Notes: generated by a model from the sequence alone, not told the origin. A DNA stretch of 32,465 nt from Bifidobacterium breve (GCA_945901725.1 CAMDLK010000016.1:1-32465); one strand, 5' to 3'; positions 23,415 through 30,843 are shown, numbered from the stretch's first letter. Numbers and translations: made by a program.

Positions 23415-24857
23415 GTGAATTCGTCCACTGACACCCTTCCGCAGATAGCGGCTATTGACCGCTCCTCGGCGGCATTTCGGGTCGGACTGATGGTCGGTGA
23501 CCGAGTGATGTCCGTAAACGGGGTAGTTCCGCGCGACATCTTGGAATGGCAACGGTTGGTCGAATCCGACGATGTTGACATCAGTGTTCTGCGTGGCCGC
23601 GAGACCCTTGAGTTTGACTTGGCTCGACAGCCGGGCGAACCGCTGGGAGTTTCAATCTCTAGCGCTGTGTTTGATCGAATTCATACATGCGACAACCATT
23701 GCGAGTTCTGTTTCATCTATCAACTGCCAAAAGGTATGCGCCGCAGTTTGTATATGAAGGACGATGACTACCGATTGAGTTTCCTTTTTGGGAATTTTAC
23801 GACCATGACTCGCTTCACGGAAGCTGACCTGGAGCGAGTTATTGACGAACGTCTTTCTCCTCTTTATGTGAGCATCCAATCACCTGACCCTCATGTTCGT
23901 TCTGACATGTTGCGAAATGTTCGCGGTGGCTTCAGTCTGCGTTGGATGAAGGTGCTTCTCGATCACGACATTCAGATTCGTGCCCAAATTGTTTTGTGCC
24001 CCGGAGTCAACGATGGTGACATTCTTGAATCAACTCTTGCGGGCCTTCTTGAGCAGTATCCAACACTGGAGTCAATCGCCATAGTGCCCCTTGGCTTATC
24101 TCGGTTCAATTCTGAAGACCGAATGAGGGTTCATTCTCAAACCGAAGCACAGCAAGTGATTGAAACGGTGTCAAAGTGGCAGGCTCGTTATGTTCGCGCG
24201 ATTGCTCGTCAACCAATTCATTTGGCTGATGAGTTTTACCTGGTTGCGCAGAAGTCGGTTCCAGAAGCTTCGCATTATGGAGAATTCCCGATGTTGGAAG
24301 ACGGGGTAGGGCTTGTGCGTTGTTTCCTTGACTCATTCTGTGGAAATGGCCCAGACCTGATGGGCAAGCAAGCTGGATTTTTTGCATCGGTAGACGTTCC
24401 GTCGCCGACTGACTATGTACGTGTAGTGAATCCTGCTGCTGATACTGGGCTTCGCTCACCGGTTCCCGTTCCGGTCTCACTGAGCGTACGTAAACAGATA
24501 GCTGATAAACCCGTTGCGATTGTGACTGGTTCTTACGGTGCATTAGTAATGAGAAACGCACTGAAAGAGCAAGACTTCGCTGACGTTGCCGTGCTTGAAG
24601 TCGAGAATCTGTATTTCGGTGGCAATACTGCAGTGGCTGGTCTCATGACATTTGAAGATATTCATCGTGTCTTGTCTGATGACAAGGGTTCCCACATTTA
24701 TTTGCTCCCTGACGTGTGTTTGAACGACGGTGTGTTTCTCGACGGGGGGTCTATTGAGGATCTTCACCGCGAATTTGATGTTGAAGTAATACCGACTAGT
24801 GGAAGTTCACTTCGAGATCGGCTTGAATCAGCCAGAAGAGAGGTTTCTCATGTCTGA
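23415..24857 (+). CDS. DUF512 radical-SAM protein with N-terminal PDZ-like domain
   Basis: A 480-residue protein of a widespread but functionally unassigned family. Residues about 8-75 form a PDZ-like domain (AAFRVGLMVGDRVMSVNG). A radical-SAM-type cluster follows as C-x3-C-x2-C at Cys92, Cys96 and Cys99, then FIYQLPKGMRRSLYMKDDDYRLSFLFGNF, a block strongly conserved in DUF512 proteins. The C-terminal half is the DUF512 region proper. Genes of this family are often next to der, as here: its last 8 bases overlap the der start. A role linked to ribosome assembly has been guessed from context only. The GTG start is supported by the PDZ boundary and the TAGCCT spaced 6 nt away. Confidence 0.88.
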   Translation: MNSSTDTLPQIAAIDRSSAAFRVGLMVGDRVMSVNGVVPRDILEWQRLVESDDVDISVLRGRETLEFDLARQPGEPLGVSISSAVFDRIHTCDNHCEFCFIYQLPKGMRRSLYMKDDDYRLSFLFGNFTTMTRFTEADLERVIDERLSPLYVSIQSPDPHVRSDMLRNVRGGFSLRWMKVLLDHDIQIRAQIVLCPGVNDGDILESTLAGLLEQYPTLESIAIVPLGLSRFNSEDRMRVHSQTEAQQVIETVSKWQARYVRAIARQPIHLADEFYLVAQKSVPEASHYGEFPMLEDGVGLVRCFLDSFCGNGPDLMGKQAGFFASVDVPSPTDYVRVVNPAADTGLRSPVPVPVSLSVRKQIADKPVAIVTGSYGALVMRNALKEQDFADVAVLEVENLYFGGNTAVAGLMTFEDIHRVLSDDKGSHIYLLPDVCLNDGVFLDGGSIEDLHREFDVEVIPTSGSSLRDRLESARREVSHV

Positions 24858-26175
24858 CGAAGAGAAAGTCATATTTCCTACAGTTGTAATTGTTGGTCGT
24901 CCCAATGTTGGTAAGAGCACATGGTTTAACCGAGTTATTGGCGAGCAAGCAGCGATTGTTGAAGATAGGCCGGGAATCACGCGCGACCGGCATCCTCGTA
25001 TGGCCTCTTGGTTAGGTATTGAGTTTTGGATTGTTGACACTGGTGGCTGGATGCCAAGTGGAAGCGAACTTGATGACAAGGTCAGTCGTCAAGTTGAAGA
25101 AGCTGTGCGCGAGGCCGACTTGGTGATCTTCATGGTGGATGCTTCAGTCGGTGTTACAGATGACGACGAATACATTTCTCAATGGTTGCGCAAGACCGGT
25201 GTTCCTGTTCTCCTTGCAGCGAACAAATCTGACAATGATCGTCGCGAACAAGAGAAGTGGATCTTCATGTCTCTCGGTTTTGGCGAGCCTATGGCAGTAT
25301 CCGCGCTTCATGGCCGTCGCTCTGGTGATTTCCTTGACGAAGTTGTTGCGCGAATTCCTCATGTTGAATTGCCGGTACGCGAACTCGATGCAATCAAGCC
25401 TGACGGCGTTCCACGAGTTGCACTCGTTGGTCGTCCGAACGTGGGAAAGAGCACTCTGTTCAACCGCCTTGTCGGAGAAGAGCGTTCAGTTGTCCACGAC
25501 ATGCCGGGAACAACCCGTGACGCTGTTGACACTCTTGTTGAAACTCCAGATGGTCCATTGGTGTTCATCGATACGGCCGGAATGCGTAAGCGAAGCAAGA
25601 TTGATGAATCCACAGAGTTCTACTCGCTTGTTCGTGCACTAAAAGCAATCGACGAAGCAGATATTGCAATTCTTATCATCGATGCAACTGTTGGCGTTAC
25701 CAGTCAAGATCAGCGCCTAGCGGAACGCATCGATGTGGCTGGTTGTCCTATTCTCATTGTGTTGAACAAGTGGGAGCTTCTTGATTCGGAAAATCGTCGT
25801 CAAGTTGAACTTGACCTGGCGCGTATGTTGTACTTCATTGATGATGCCCCTGTGTTGAAATTGTCTGCTCTTACTGGCATGGGTGTACATAAGCTGCGTC
25901 CAGTTCTGCAAGAAGCAATCGAGCAGTATCACCGCAAGATTCCAACACGTGATGTCAACCGAGTGATTTCTGCTGCTCAACAAAAGTCTCCAGCACCTGG
26001 TGGCGCTCGAGTCTTGTTTGCCGTTCAGGGCGCTAATGATCCGCCAACGTTCACATTGTTTGTTAACCGAGAGTTGTCAGCACCGTACATTCGTTATCTC
26101 GAGCGGTCTATTCGCGAAGCATTCGAGTTTGGTTCAACACCACTCAAGCTTCGAGTACGGAAAAAGGGCGACTAG
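24850..26175 (+). CDS. der: Ribosome biogenesis GTPase Der (EngA)
   Basis: The 441-residue double GTPase needed for 50S subunit assembly. G domain 1 has GRPNVGKSTWFNR (Trp25 where Leu is usual), DRPGITRDR, DTGGW and NKSD. G domain 2 has GRPNVGKSTLFNRL, DMPGTTRDAVD, DTAGMRKR and NKWE. A KH-like C-terminal domain follows (FVNRELSAPYIRYLERSIRE). I set the start at ATG 24850, with AGAGAGG at 24837-24843 as ribosome-binding site and an N-terminus of normal length; a frame extending to 24799 adds residues that are just the end of the DUF512 gene in another frame. Coupled by an 8-base overlap to the gene before. Confidence 0.95.
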   Translation: MSDEEKVIFPTVVIVGRPNVGKSTWFNRVIGEQAAIVEDRPGITRDRHPRMASWLGIEFWIVDTGGWMPSGSELDDKVSRQVEEAVREADLVIFMVDASVGVTDDDEYISQWLRKTGVPVLLAANKSDNDRREQEKWIFMSLGFGEPMAVSALHGRRSGDFLDEVVARIPHVELPVRELDAIKPDGVPRVALVGRPNVGKSTLFNRLVGEERSVVHDMPGTTRDAVDTLVETPDGPLVFIDTAGMRKRSKIDESTEFYSLVRALKAIDEADIAILIIDATVGVTSQDQRLAERIDVAGCPILIVLNKWELLDSENRRQVELDLARMLYFIDDAPVLKLSALTGMGVHKLRPVLQEAIEQYHRKIPTRDVNRVISAAQQKSPAPGGARVLFAVQGANDPPTFTLFVNRELSAPYIRYLERSIREAFEFGSTPLKLRVRKKGD

Positions 26176-26177
26176 CG

Positions 26178-26420
26178 ATGCCGTGGTGTGAACCATGTGC
26201 CAAATATTTTGCACCGTCTGCATTAACAGGAGATGGTGATTGTCCCGAATGTCTTTCGGCGGTTGACACCATTTCTGCATCTGGTCGAGTCACGGTAGAC
26301 ACTCTTGATCTGAAGAAGCTCGCAGGAATAGACGGGGACAAAATTCCATGGCATTTCAAATTGCTTGTCGGTTTGTTATGTATGTATCTGGGCTGGAGAG
26401 TCATACAAATATTTGTTTAG
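26178..26420 (+). CDS. Small zinc-ribbon protein with C-terminal membrane helix
   Basis: An 80-residue protein of no recognised family. The N-terminus has two Cys pairs, Cys4/Cys7 (CEPC) and Cys22/Cys25 (CPEC), which would form a compact zinc ribbon. A linker of about 30 residues leads to one hydrophobic helix at about residues 59-80 ending at the C-terminus, preceded by positively charged residues. This order suggests a cytoplasmic zinc ribbon tethered to the membrane. It begins 2 bases after the der stop and is almost certainly cotranscribed with it. Function unknown. Confidence 0.7.
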   Translation: MPWCEPCAKYFAPSALTGDGDCPECLSAVDTISASGRVTVDTLDLKKLAGIDGDKIPWHFKLLVGLLCMYLGWRVIQIFV

Positions 26421-26441
26421 GCGACATGTCGGCCTCGCCGA

Positions 26442-26447
26442 TAGAGT
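26442..26447 (+). promoter_or_regulatory. Possible -10 element (TAGAGT) for tRNA-Pro
   Basis: TAGAGT lies 11 nt before the mature 5' end of the tRNA, which would give a precursor with a leader of about 5 nt. No convincing -35 is seen. Confidence 0.35.
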
Positions 26448-26458
26448 CATAAATCATT

Positions 26459-26535
26459 CGGGCTGTAGCGCAGCTTGGTAGCGCGCTTGTCTGGGGGACA
26501 AGAGGTCGTGGGTTCAAATCCCGCCAGCCCGACCA
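26459..26535 (+). tRNA. tRNA-Pro (anticodon GGG)
   Basis: A 77-nt cloverleaf with the CCA end encoded. The acceptor stem pairs CGGGCTG (26459-26465) with CAGCCCG (26525-26531); the discriminator is A and CCA is at 26533-26535. The D arm has AGCGCAGCTTGGTAGCGC. The anticodon stem pairs CTTGT with ACAAG around the loop CTGGGGG, giving anticodon GGG for CCC and CCU codons. The T loop is GTTCAAATC. No other tRNA is in the window. Confidence 0.97.
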
Positions 26536-26581
26536 ATGAAATCATCGCCTGTACTGGGTGGGAGAGAAGAGTTATTGCAAG

Positions 26582-27301
26582 ATGTGTGGTCGTTTCGTTG
26601 GGGCGTTCAGTGCTGAATTATTGATGGATGAGATGTCGGATGCTTTGTCAGAAGCAACAATGACGATGTCCTTTGCTGACGACAGTCTGTTTGCACCGAA
26701 CTACAACACAGCTCCAACTCACATTGTGCCTATTCTTCGAAACGAGGAGTCGAGCGTCATTGTTGATCCGATGCAGTGGGGGCTCGTTCCTTCCTGGTCT
26801 AAAGACCCAAGTGTTGGGTCAAAACTCATTAATGCTCGGTCTGAGACAATTACGGAGAAGCCATCGTTCCGGCAGTCTGTACCAAGTAGGCGTTGCATCA
26901 TTCCGATGAGTGGTTTTTATGAATGGGATAGAACTGACCCGAAGCGAAAAGTTCCGTATTTCGTCACTCGCGAAGACGGTCATGTGATGCTTGTCGCAGG
27001 AATTTGGACTCCGTCTCCCGCACTCGATGGCCGACACACTTTTTCTTTGATTACTCGAGAAAGCGTCGACGATCTCTCGCATATTCACAGCAGAAGTCCG
27101 GTTGAATTGCACGCTGAAGATGCGCTTGAGTGGATGTGTAACCCAGTTCCTCCGCTCGAATTGTTTGCACCAGACCATCAGCCGCGATTTGTTGCTCGGA
27201 AAGTCTCCACTTTGGTCAACAGCGTGAAGAACAACTCTGAATCTTTGCTTGATGAAGATGTAGATGTCACTGAGAATAACGAGCCCGACACTCTGTTCTA
27301 G
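26582..27301 (+). CDS. SRAP-domain protein (YedK/HMCES family), abasic-site DNA-protein crosslinker
   Basis: A 239-residue SOS-response-associated peptidase-like protein. The family crosslinks to abasic sites in single-stranded DNA through Cys2, which must be exposed by removal of Met1. The start was therefore set at ATG 26582, giving MCGRF, although the frame extends upstream to 26558. Other conserved parts are NYNTAPTHIVPIL, the basic INARSETITEKPSFRQS, CIIPMSGFYEW with the active-site Glu, and the late His in IHSRSPVEL. It stands alone after the tRNA. Its TAG stop overlaps the converging HIT gene stop at the palindrome CTAG (27298-27301). Confidence 0.92.
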   Translation: MCGRFVGAFSAELLMDEMSDALSEATMTMSFADDSLFAPNYNTAPTHIVPILRNEESSVIVDPMQWGLVPSWSKDPSVGSKLINARSETITEKPSFRQSVPSRRCIIPMSGFYEWDRTDPKRKVPYFVTREDGHVMLVAGIWTPSPALDGRHTFSLITRESVDDLSHIHSRSPVELHAEDALEWMCNPVPPLELFAPDHQPRFVARKVSTLVNSVKNNSESLLDEDVDVTENNEPDTLF

Positions 27302-27699
27302 ATACGTGCCAATTCGCTCATCAGCTTTTCAGCTTGCGCCTCTAAAACATTGCGTTCGACACTTGCAGCGGCGTTCGCGAAATTCAGTTCGCTCATTGTG
27401 TTCGTTGGTATCAGATGAATGTGGCAGTGATTAATCTCGTATCCAGCGATAATCAGCCCCACTCGCGTACACGGAAACGCTTTCGAGATTGCAAGTGATA
27501 TTCGATGCGATACGGAGAACATGTGGGCAGATAGCTCTGGACTCATATCTATCCAATGGTCAACTTCTTCTATGGGGACAACCAGAACATGACCATCAGC
27601 GAGCGGGTTAATGCTGAGAAAAGCAACACATTGCGAATCGCGATACACGAAGGTGCCGGGAATTTGACCTTCAATGATGCGCGTGAAGATGGTTGTCAT
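27298..27699 (-). CDS. HIT-family nucleotide hydrolase/transferase
   Basis: A 133-residue histidine-triad protein. The triad HCHIHLI fits H-phi-H-phi-H-phi-phi, and the N-terminal part has the usual FTRIIEGQIPGTFVYRD and INPLADGHVLVVPIEEVDHW. Members hydrolyse nucleoside phosphoramidates or dinucleoside polyphosphates; the substrate is not visible. The ATG overlaps the stop of the SDR gene (ATGA, 27696-27699), so it is the second gene of a two-gene minus-strand operon. Confidence 0.92.
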   Translation of the reverse strand: MTTIFTRIIEGQIPGTFVYRDSQCVAFLSINPLADGHVLVVPIEEVDHWIDMSPELSAHMFSVSHRISLAISKAFPCTRVGLIIAGYEINHCHIHLIPTNTMSELNFANAAASVERNVLEAQAEKLMSELARI

Positions 27700-28508
27700 C
27701 CGGTGTAGCCGCCCGAGACATTGAAAACGTCGCCCGTGCAGTACTCGGACTCTGGCCCCGACAAGAAACGAATCATGTCTGCTAGTTCATCAGGTTCGCC
27801 CAGGCGACCTTTACCAATCCTCATCGTGATGCCTGCCATCATGGTTTCACTGAATGGCGTTAGTAACGGAGTGCGAATGTAGCCAGGACAAATCGCATTG
27901 ACGTTGATTCCCAAAGGCGCAACTTCAGCCGCTACAGCTTTTGTGAGCGTGATGATTCCGGCTTTAGCAACCGAGTAATGAGGGGCACCAGCGGCAGGGT
28001 AGAGGCCAAGTACTGAAGAGATGTTGATGATGCGGCCTGATCGCTGTGGTTGCATGTGTGTGAGTGCTGCACGGCACCCATAAAACGCTCCGTAGAGATG
28101 AACCTTTATCATCCTGTCCCAGTTCTCGTCTGTTAGGTCTCGCAGATAGTTCATCGGACTCATCTGATCGATTTCGCCGGACATCCTCTTTGTAACGTTC
28201 TCAATCATCAGATCAGTTTTGGAAGCTGTGTCTTGTGGTGCGATGCCAGCATTGTTGACCATGATGTCGAGGCGACCCAATTTCTTTACGCAGTCATCGA
28301 CGGCGGAGGTGAAGGCATTTGAATCCGTTACGTCAAATGCATACGCGATGCCTCCAACTTCGTTAGCAACTTTTTCAGCTGCATTGAGGTCTAAATCGTT
28401 GACAGCAACGAGAACTCCATCGGCTGCAAGTCGACGGGCTGCGGCTGCTCCGAGGCCAGAACCTCCACCGGTGATAAAGGCAACTTGGTTTTCGAGGGCA
28501 GGTTTCAT
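27696..28508 (-). CDS. Short-chain dehydrogenase/reductase (FabG-like)
   Basis: A 270-residue classical SDR. The cofactor motif is TGGGSGLG near residue 13, VNDLDLNAA suggests NAD(H) preference (acidic residue after strand 2), NNAG is present, and the catalytic residues are the Ser in NISSVLG with Tyr178 and Lys182 in HYSVAKAG. An insert of about 30 residues after NNAGIAPQD is longer than in FabG, so a specialised alcohol or 3-hydroxyacyl-CoA dehydrogenase is more likely than the housekeeping FabG. The start has no Shine-Dalgarno site but TAGTCT 6 nt upstream. Divergent from the pgsA-like gene. Confidence 0.87.
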   Translation of the reverse strand: MKPALENQVAFITGGGSGLGAAAARRLAADGVLVAVNDLDLNAAEKVANEVGGIAYAFDVTDSNAFTSAVDDCVKKLGRLDIMVNNAGIAPQDTASKTDLMIENVTKRMSGEIDQMSPMNYLRDLTDENWDRMIKVHLYGAFYGCRAALTHMQPQRSGRIINISSVLGLYPAAGAPHYSVAKAGIITLTKAVAAEVAPLGINVNAICPGYIRTPLLTPFSETMMAGITMRIGKGRLGEPDELADMIRFLSGPESEYCTGDVFNVSGGYTG

Positions 28509-28514
28509 ATCTGC

Positions 28515-28520
28515 AGACTA
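28515..28520 (-). promoter_or_regulatory. Predicted -10 element (TAGTCT) for the SDR-HIT operon
   Basis: On the minus strand TAGTCT is followed by GCAGAT (6 nt) and the ATG at 28508. There is no ribosome-binding site, which fits a leaderless start. Confidence 0.5.
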
Positions 28521-28553
28521 TGCCGATGCTCAATGTGGAAAGGTCACTGGGGC

Positions 28554-28559
28554 TACCAT
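28554..28559 (+). promoter_or_regulatory. Predicted -10 element (TACCAT) for the pgsA-like gene
   Basis: TACCAT is followed by exactly 6 nt and the GTG at 28566. It supports that GTG over the in-frame ATG at 28533, which would lie upstream of the predicted transcription start. Confidence 0.45.
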
Positions 28560-28565
28560 CTGTCT

Positions 28566-29129
28566 GTGCGAATTCGTGAAAATCTGACCATTCCGAATGT
28601 GCTGTCTCTGCTGCGGCTTGCCATGTTGCCCACATTTGTCAGTTTGTTTGCCGATGGACGGGTAGTTGCCGGTAGCTGGTTTTTCGGGCTTCTTGCGTCC
28701 ACGGATTGGATTGATGGCTATATCGCTCGACGCTTCAATCAGGTGAGCGAACTTGGAAAGATTCTTGACCCCATCGCTGATCGCACCGTCTTCTTCGTTG
28801 GTATTGGTGCTGCCTTGTATTACAACTACCTGCCGATGTGGTTTGGAGTTGTCATTCTTATTCGTGAGGTTTTTATTGCCGTTCTTATGGTGGTTGCCAC
28901 GGCGATGGGCATGGAGCGTTTCCCAGTGACGCGCCTTGGCAAGTGGGCTACTTTTGCCCTGATGGCTGCTGTTCCCTGGATCACCCTCGGGTCTGCAGGC
29001 GGCGCATGGACCGTCTTTACTTACATGGGATGGGCAGTAGGTATTCCTGGTGTCTTCGTTTCGTATAAGTCTTTCTTTCAGTATCTGCCGACGGTGAGGA
29101 GTCACTTGGCGTCTGGGAGAAGGTCGTAG
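28566..29129 (+). CDS. pgsA: CDP-alcohol phosphatidyltransferase (PgsA-like)
   Basis: A 187-residue membrane enzyme of phospholipid synthesis, probably making phosphatidylglycerophosphate from CDP-diacylglycerol and glycerol-3-phosphate. The CDP-alcohol motif D-x2-DG-x2-AR-x8-G-x3-D-x3-D is complete: Asp47, Asp50-Gly51, Ala54-Arg55, Gly64, Asp68 and Asp72. The N-terminal IPNVLSLLRLAMLP is typical of PgsA. Four to five further helices follow. In Mycobacterium pgsA2 also lies near gcvH-garA. GTG 28566 is chosen because the protein then begins just before the conserved TIPNVLS; ATG 28533 is the alternative. Confidence 0.85.
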   Translation: MRIRENLTIPNVLSLLRLAMLPTFVSLFADGRVVAGSWFFGLLASTDWIDGYIARRFNQVSELGKILDPIADRTVFFVGIGAALYYNYLPMWFGVVILIREVFIAVLMVVATAMGMERFPVTRLGKWATFALMAAVPWITLGSAGGAWTVFTYMGWAVGIPGVFVSYKSFFQYLPTVRSHLASGRRS

Positions 29130-29133
29130 AGAG

Positions 29134-29139
29134 TACCGT
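29134..29139 (+). promoter_or_regulatory. Possible -10 element (TACCGT) for gcvH
   Basis: TACCGT lies 7 nt before the GTG start of gcvH at 29147, in the 17-base gap after the pgsA-like gene. It would give gcvH and the regulators behind it their own leaderless promoter. Confidence 0.35.
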
Positions 29140-29146
29140 TAGTGAA

Positions 29147-29524
29147 GTGACAGTTCCTTCCCAACTCCGATATTCCAAAGACCACGAATGGGTATTAATT
29201 GATGGTTCTCGCGCGAGGGTCGGGATTACTGACTATGCGCAAGACGCTTTGGGCGACATCGTGTTTATTCAGCTTCCTGAAGTAGGGTCGTCGATCACCT
29301 TGCACGATGGACTCGGTGAAATTGAGAGCACGAAGAGCGTGAACGATGTCTATGCGCCAGTTGCTGGAACAGTTGTTGCGGTGAACGAAGCACTGATTGC
29401 AACTCCGGAATTGTTGAACACTGATCCGTACGGTGCCGGTTGGATCTGTGACATTGAAGTTTCTGAAGTTAATGAATCAGAATTGATGAGCTCGGAGCAG
29501 TACTCAGCACTTATCGGTGCTTAG
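29147..29524 (+). CDS. gcvH: Glycine cleavage system H protein
   Basis: A 125-residue lipoyl carrier that shuttles the aminomethyl group between the P, T and L proteins of glycine cleavage. The N-terminal RYSKDHEWVLIDGSRARVGIT and DALGDIVFIQLPEVG are typical, and the lipoylated lysine is Lys63 in EIESTKSVNDVYAP. The C-terminus is of normal length. The GTG start gives the expected N-terminus. It heads a run of regulators, with the T-protein gene at the far end of that run, so the two glycine-cleavage genes bracket the regulators. Confidence 0.95.
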   Translation: MTVPSQLRYSKDHEWVLIDGSRARVGITDYAQDALGDIVFIQLPEVGSSITLHDGLGEIESTKSVNDVYAPVAGTVVAVNEALIATPELLNTDPYGAGWICDIEVSEVNESELMSSEQYSALIGA

Positions 29525-29537
29525 TGGTACAGCGAAT

Positions 29538-30029
29538 ATGTCGTACGTATTTTGTAATCAATGTGGTCATAGGAATCCACCGGTCTCAGCGTTTTGCTCA
29601 GCCTGTGGAACGGTCCTAGACATTGTTTCCGACCACACGATTACTTTGGCCAAGACAGATTCTCTACAAGATGCACCCGGCCCTGCCGACGATGTTCAGG
29701 TGTCTTTGACAAGCATTTCGCGTGGAACTGCAATTTTGGTGTTGCGCGGTGGCGAAGGGGAGGGTGACCACTTTGTATTGTCTTCGCTTGTCACCAATAT
29801 TGGGCGCCATGCAGATTCGGATATCGCACTTGATGACATCACTGTGTCTCGTCGACATTGTGAAGTGACGTCGGAGAACAGTCGATTCGTAGTTCGTGAT
29901 GTTGGGTCCTTGAACGGCACCTATGTCAACCAGAAGCGTGTAGACGTTGCTGAACTTCTTCAAGGTGACGAATTGCAAATTGGCAAGTTCCATCTGGTGT
30001 TTCTAGAGAGGCCGGACGAGAAATCATGA
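29538..30029 (+). CDS. Zinc-ribbon and FHA-domain protein, GarA/OdhI-like by position
   Basis: A 163-residue protein. The N-terminus is a zinc ribbon with CNQC and CSAC (about residues 6-26), then a flexible linker. An FHA phosphothreonine-binding domain follows with IGRHADSDIALDD, VSRRHCEV and SLNGTYVNQKRV, so the key Arg, Ser, His and Asn-Gly are present. Its place between gcvH and the MerR gene matches Mtb garA (Rv1827), whose FHA domain controls 2-oxoglutarate and glutamate metabolism. The ETTS phosphorylation motif of GarA/OdhI is not seen here. ATG 29538 is chosen because it directly precedes the zinc ribbon; GTG 29517 overlapping gcvH is possible. Confidence 0.87.
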   Translation: MSYVFCNQCGHRNPPVSAFCSACGTVLDIVSDHTITLAKTDSLQDAPGPADDVQVSLTSISRGTAILVLRGGEGEGDHFVLSSLVTNIGRHADSDIALDDITVSRRHCEVTSENSRFVVRDVGSLNGTYVNQKRVDVAELLQGDELQIGKFHLVFLERPDEKS

Positions 30030-30841
30030 GTGAGCGCGATTATCTTTCTATAGGCGAAGTGCTAGCCCAACTCTTGGAAGAGTTTCCTGACGTCACAATT
30101 TCCAAGATTCGTTTTTTGGAAAGCCAAGGGTTAATTGTCCCGGAGAGAACTCCTTCTGGTTACAGGAAGTTCACTTCTGCCGAAGTCGAGCGTCTTCGAT
30201 TCATTCTGCAAGAACAGAAGAATAACTATCTTCCACTGCGTGTTATCAAGGGCAAACTCGAAGACGAGAGTCAAGACATCAGTCGCGATTTAGACAACAT
30301 CAGCGAATTGGTTTCGACATCGGGTCATCCAGCCGCACGTGCTGCCATGCCACGACCTGCTGTTGTTGAACAATCGTCTCAACTGGAACAAGACCCCATT
30401 GTGCCCGCGTCCGTTAAACGTCAACAAAGAAAAGTTGCTCTGCAACATGCTGACAAGACGGAGTCCATTCCGCGGGATCAACTTCTTGAACAAGTTCATA
30501 TTGATTCGGCCTTCCTCAAAGATTTAGAGGCTGCAGGGCTAGTAAGCGGCCATAACGTAGGTGACACGACGTTCTTTGATACTCACTCGGCTGCTATCGC
30601 TCGCATAGCCGGTCGATTTCAGGAAATGGGAATTGATATTCGACACTTGCGTGCTTGGAAATCCTCTGCTGATCGTGAGCTCAGCCTCTTTGAGCAGAGA
30701 ATTCTTCCGCTCTTGCGACAAAGGAATCCTGCGTCGCGTGACGAAGCTCTTGAAATGCTCGCTGAGTTCATGGAACTTGGTGGCGAATTGCGCAACTCGT
30801 TGCTAATGCGAGATATCGCTCGGTTGACGGAACAGAAGTAA
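30026..30841 (+). CDS. MerR-family transcriptional regulator, FtsR/Rv1828-like
   Basis: A 271-residue regulator. The N-terminal winged helix is YLSIGEVLAQLLEEFPDVTISKIRFLESQGLI, then PERTPSGYRKFTSAEVERLRFI, the classic MerR DNA-binding module. The C-terminal half (from about residue 150) carries a second globular region, as in Mtb Rv1828 and Corynebacterium FtsR, which controls ftsZ expression. No cysteine pattern for metal binding is seen. The ATG overlaps the stop of the FHA gene as ATGA, so the two are coupled. Confidence 0.87.
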   Translation: MSERDYLSIGEVLAQLLEEFPDVTISKIRFLESQGLIVPERTPSGYRKFTSAEVERLRFILQEQKNNYLPLRVIKGKLEDESQDISRDLDNISELVSTSGHPAARAAMPRPAVVEQSSQLEQDPIVPASVKRQQRKVALQHADKTESIPRDQLLEQVHIDSAFLKDLEAAGLVSGHNVGDTTFFDTHSAAIARIAGRFQEMGIDIRHLRAWKSSADRELSLFEQRILPLLRQRNPASRDEALEMLAEFMELGGELRNSLLMRDIARLTEQK

Positions 30842-30843
30842 CT

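Noticed and set aside
26422-26431. 10-bp palindrome CGACATGTCG before the tRNA gene
   Set aside because: It is short, with no second copy seen in the window and no link to a regulator; chance is a sufficient explanation.
28530-29105. 191-codon minus-strand open frame opposite the pgsA-like gene
   Set aside because: The plus strand holds a complete CDP-alcohol motif; the antisense frame has no recognisable domain and is rich in His, Lys and Asn.
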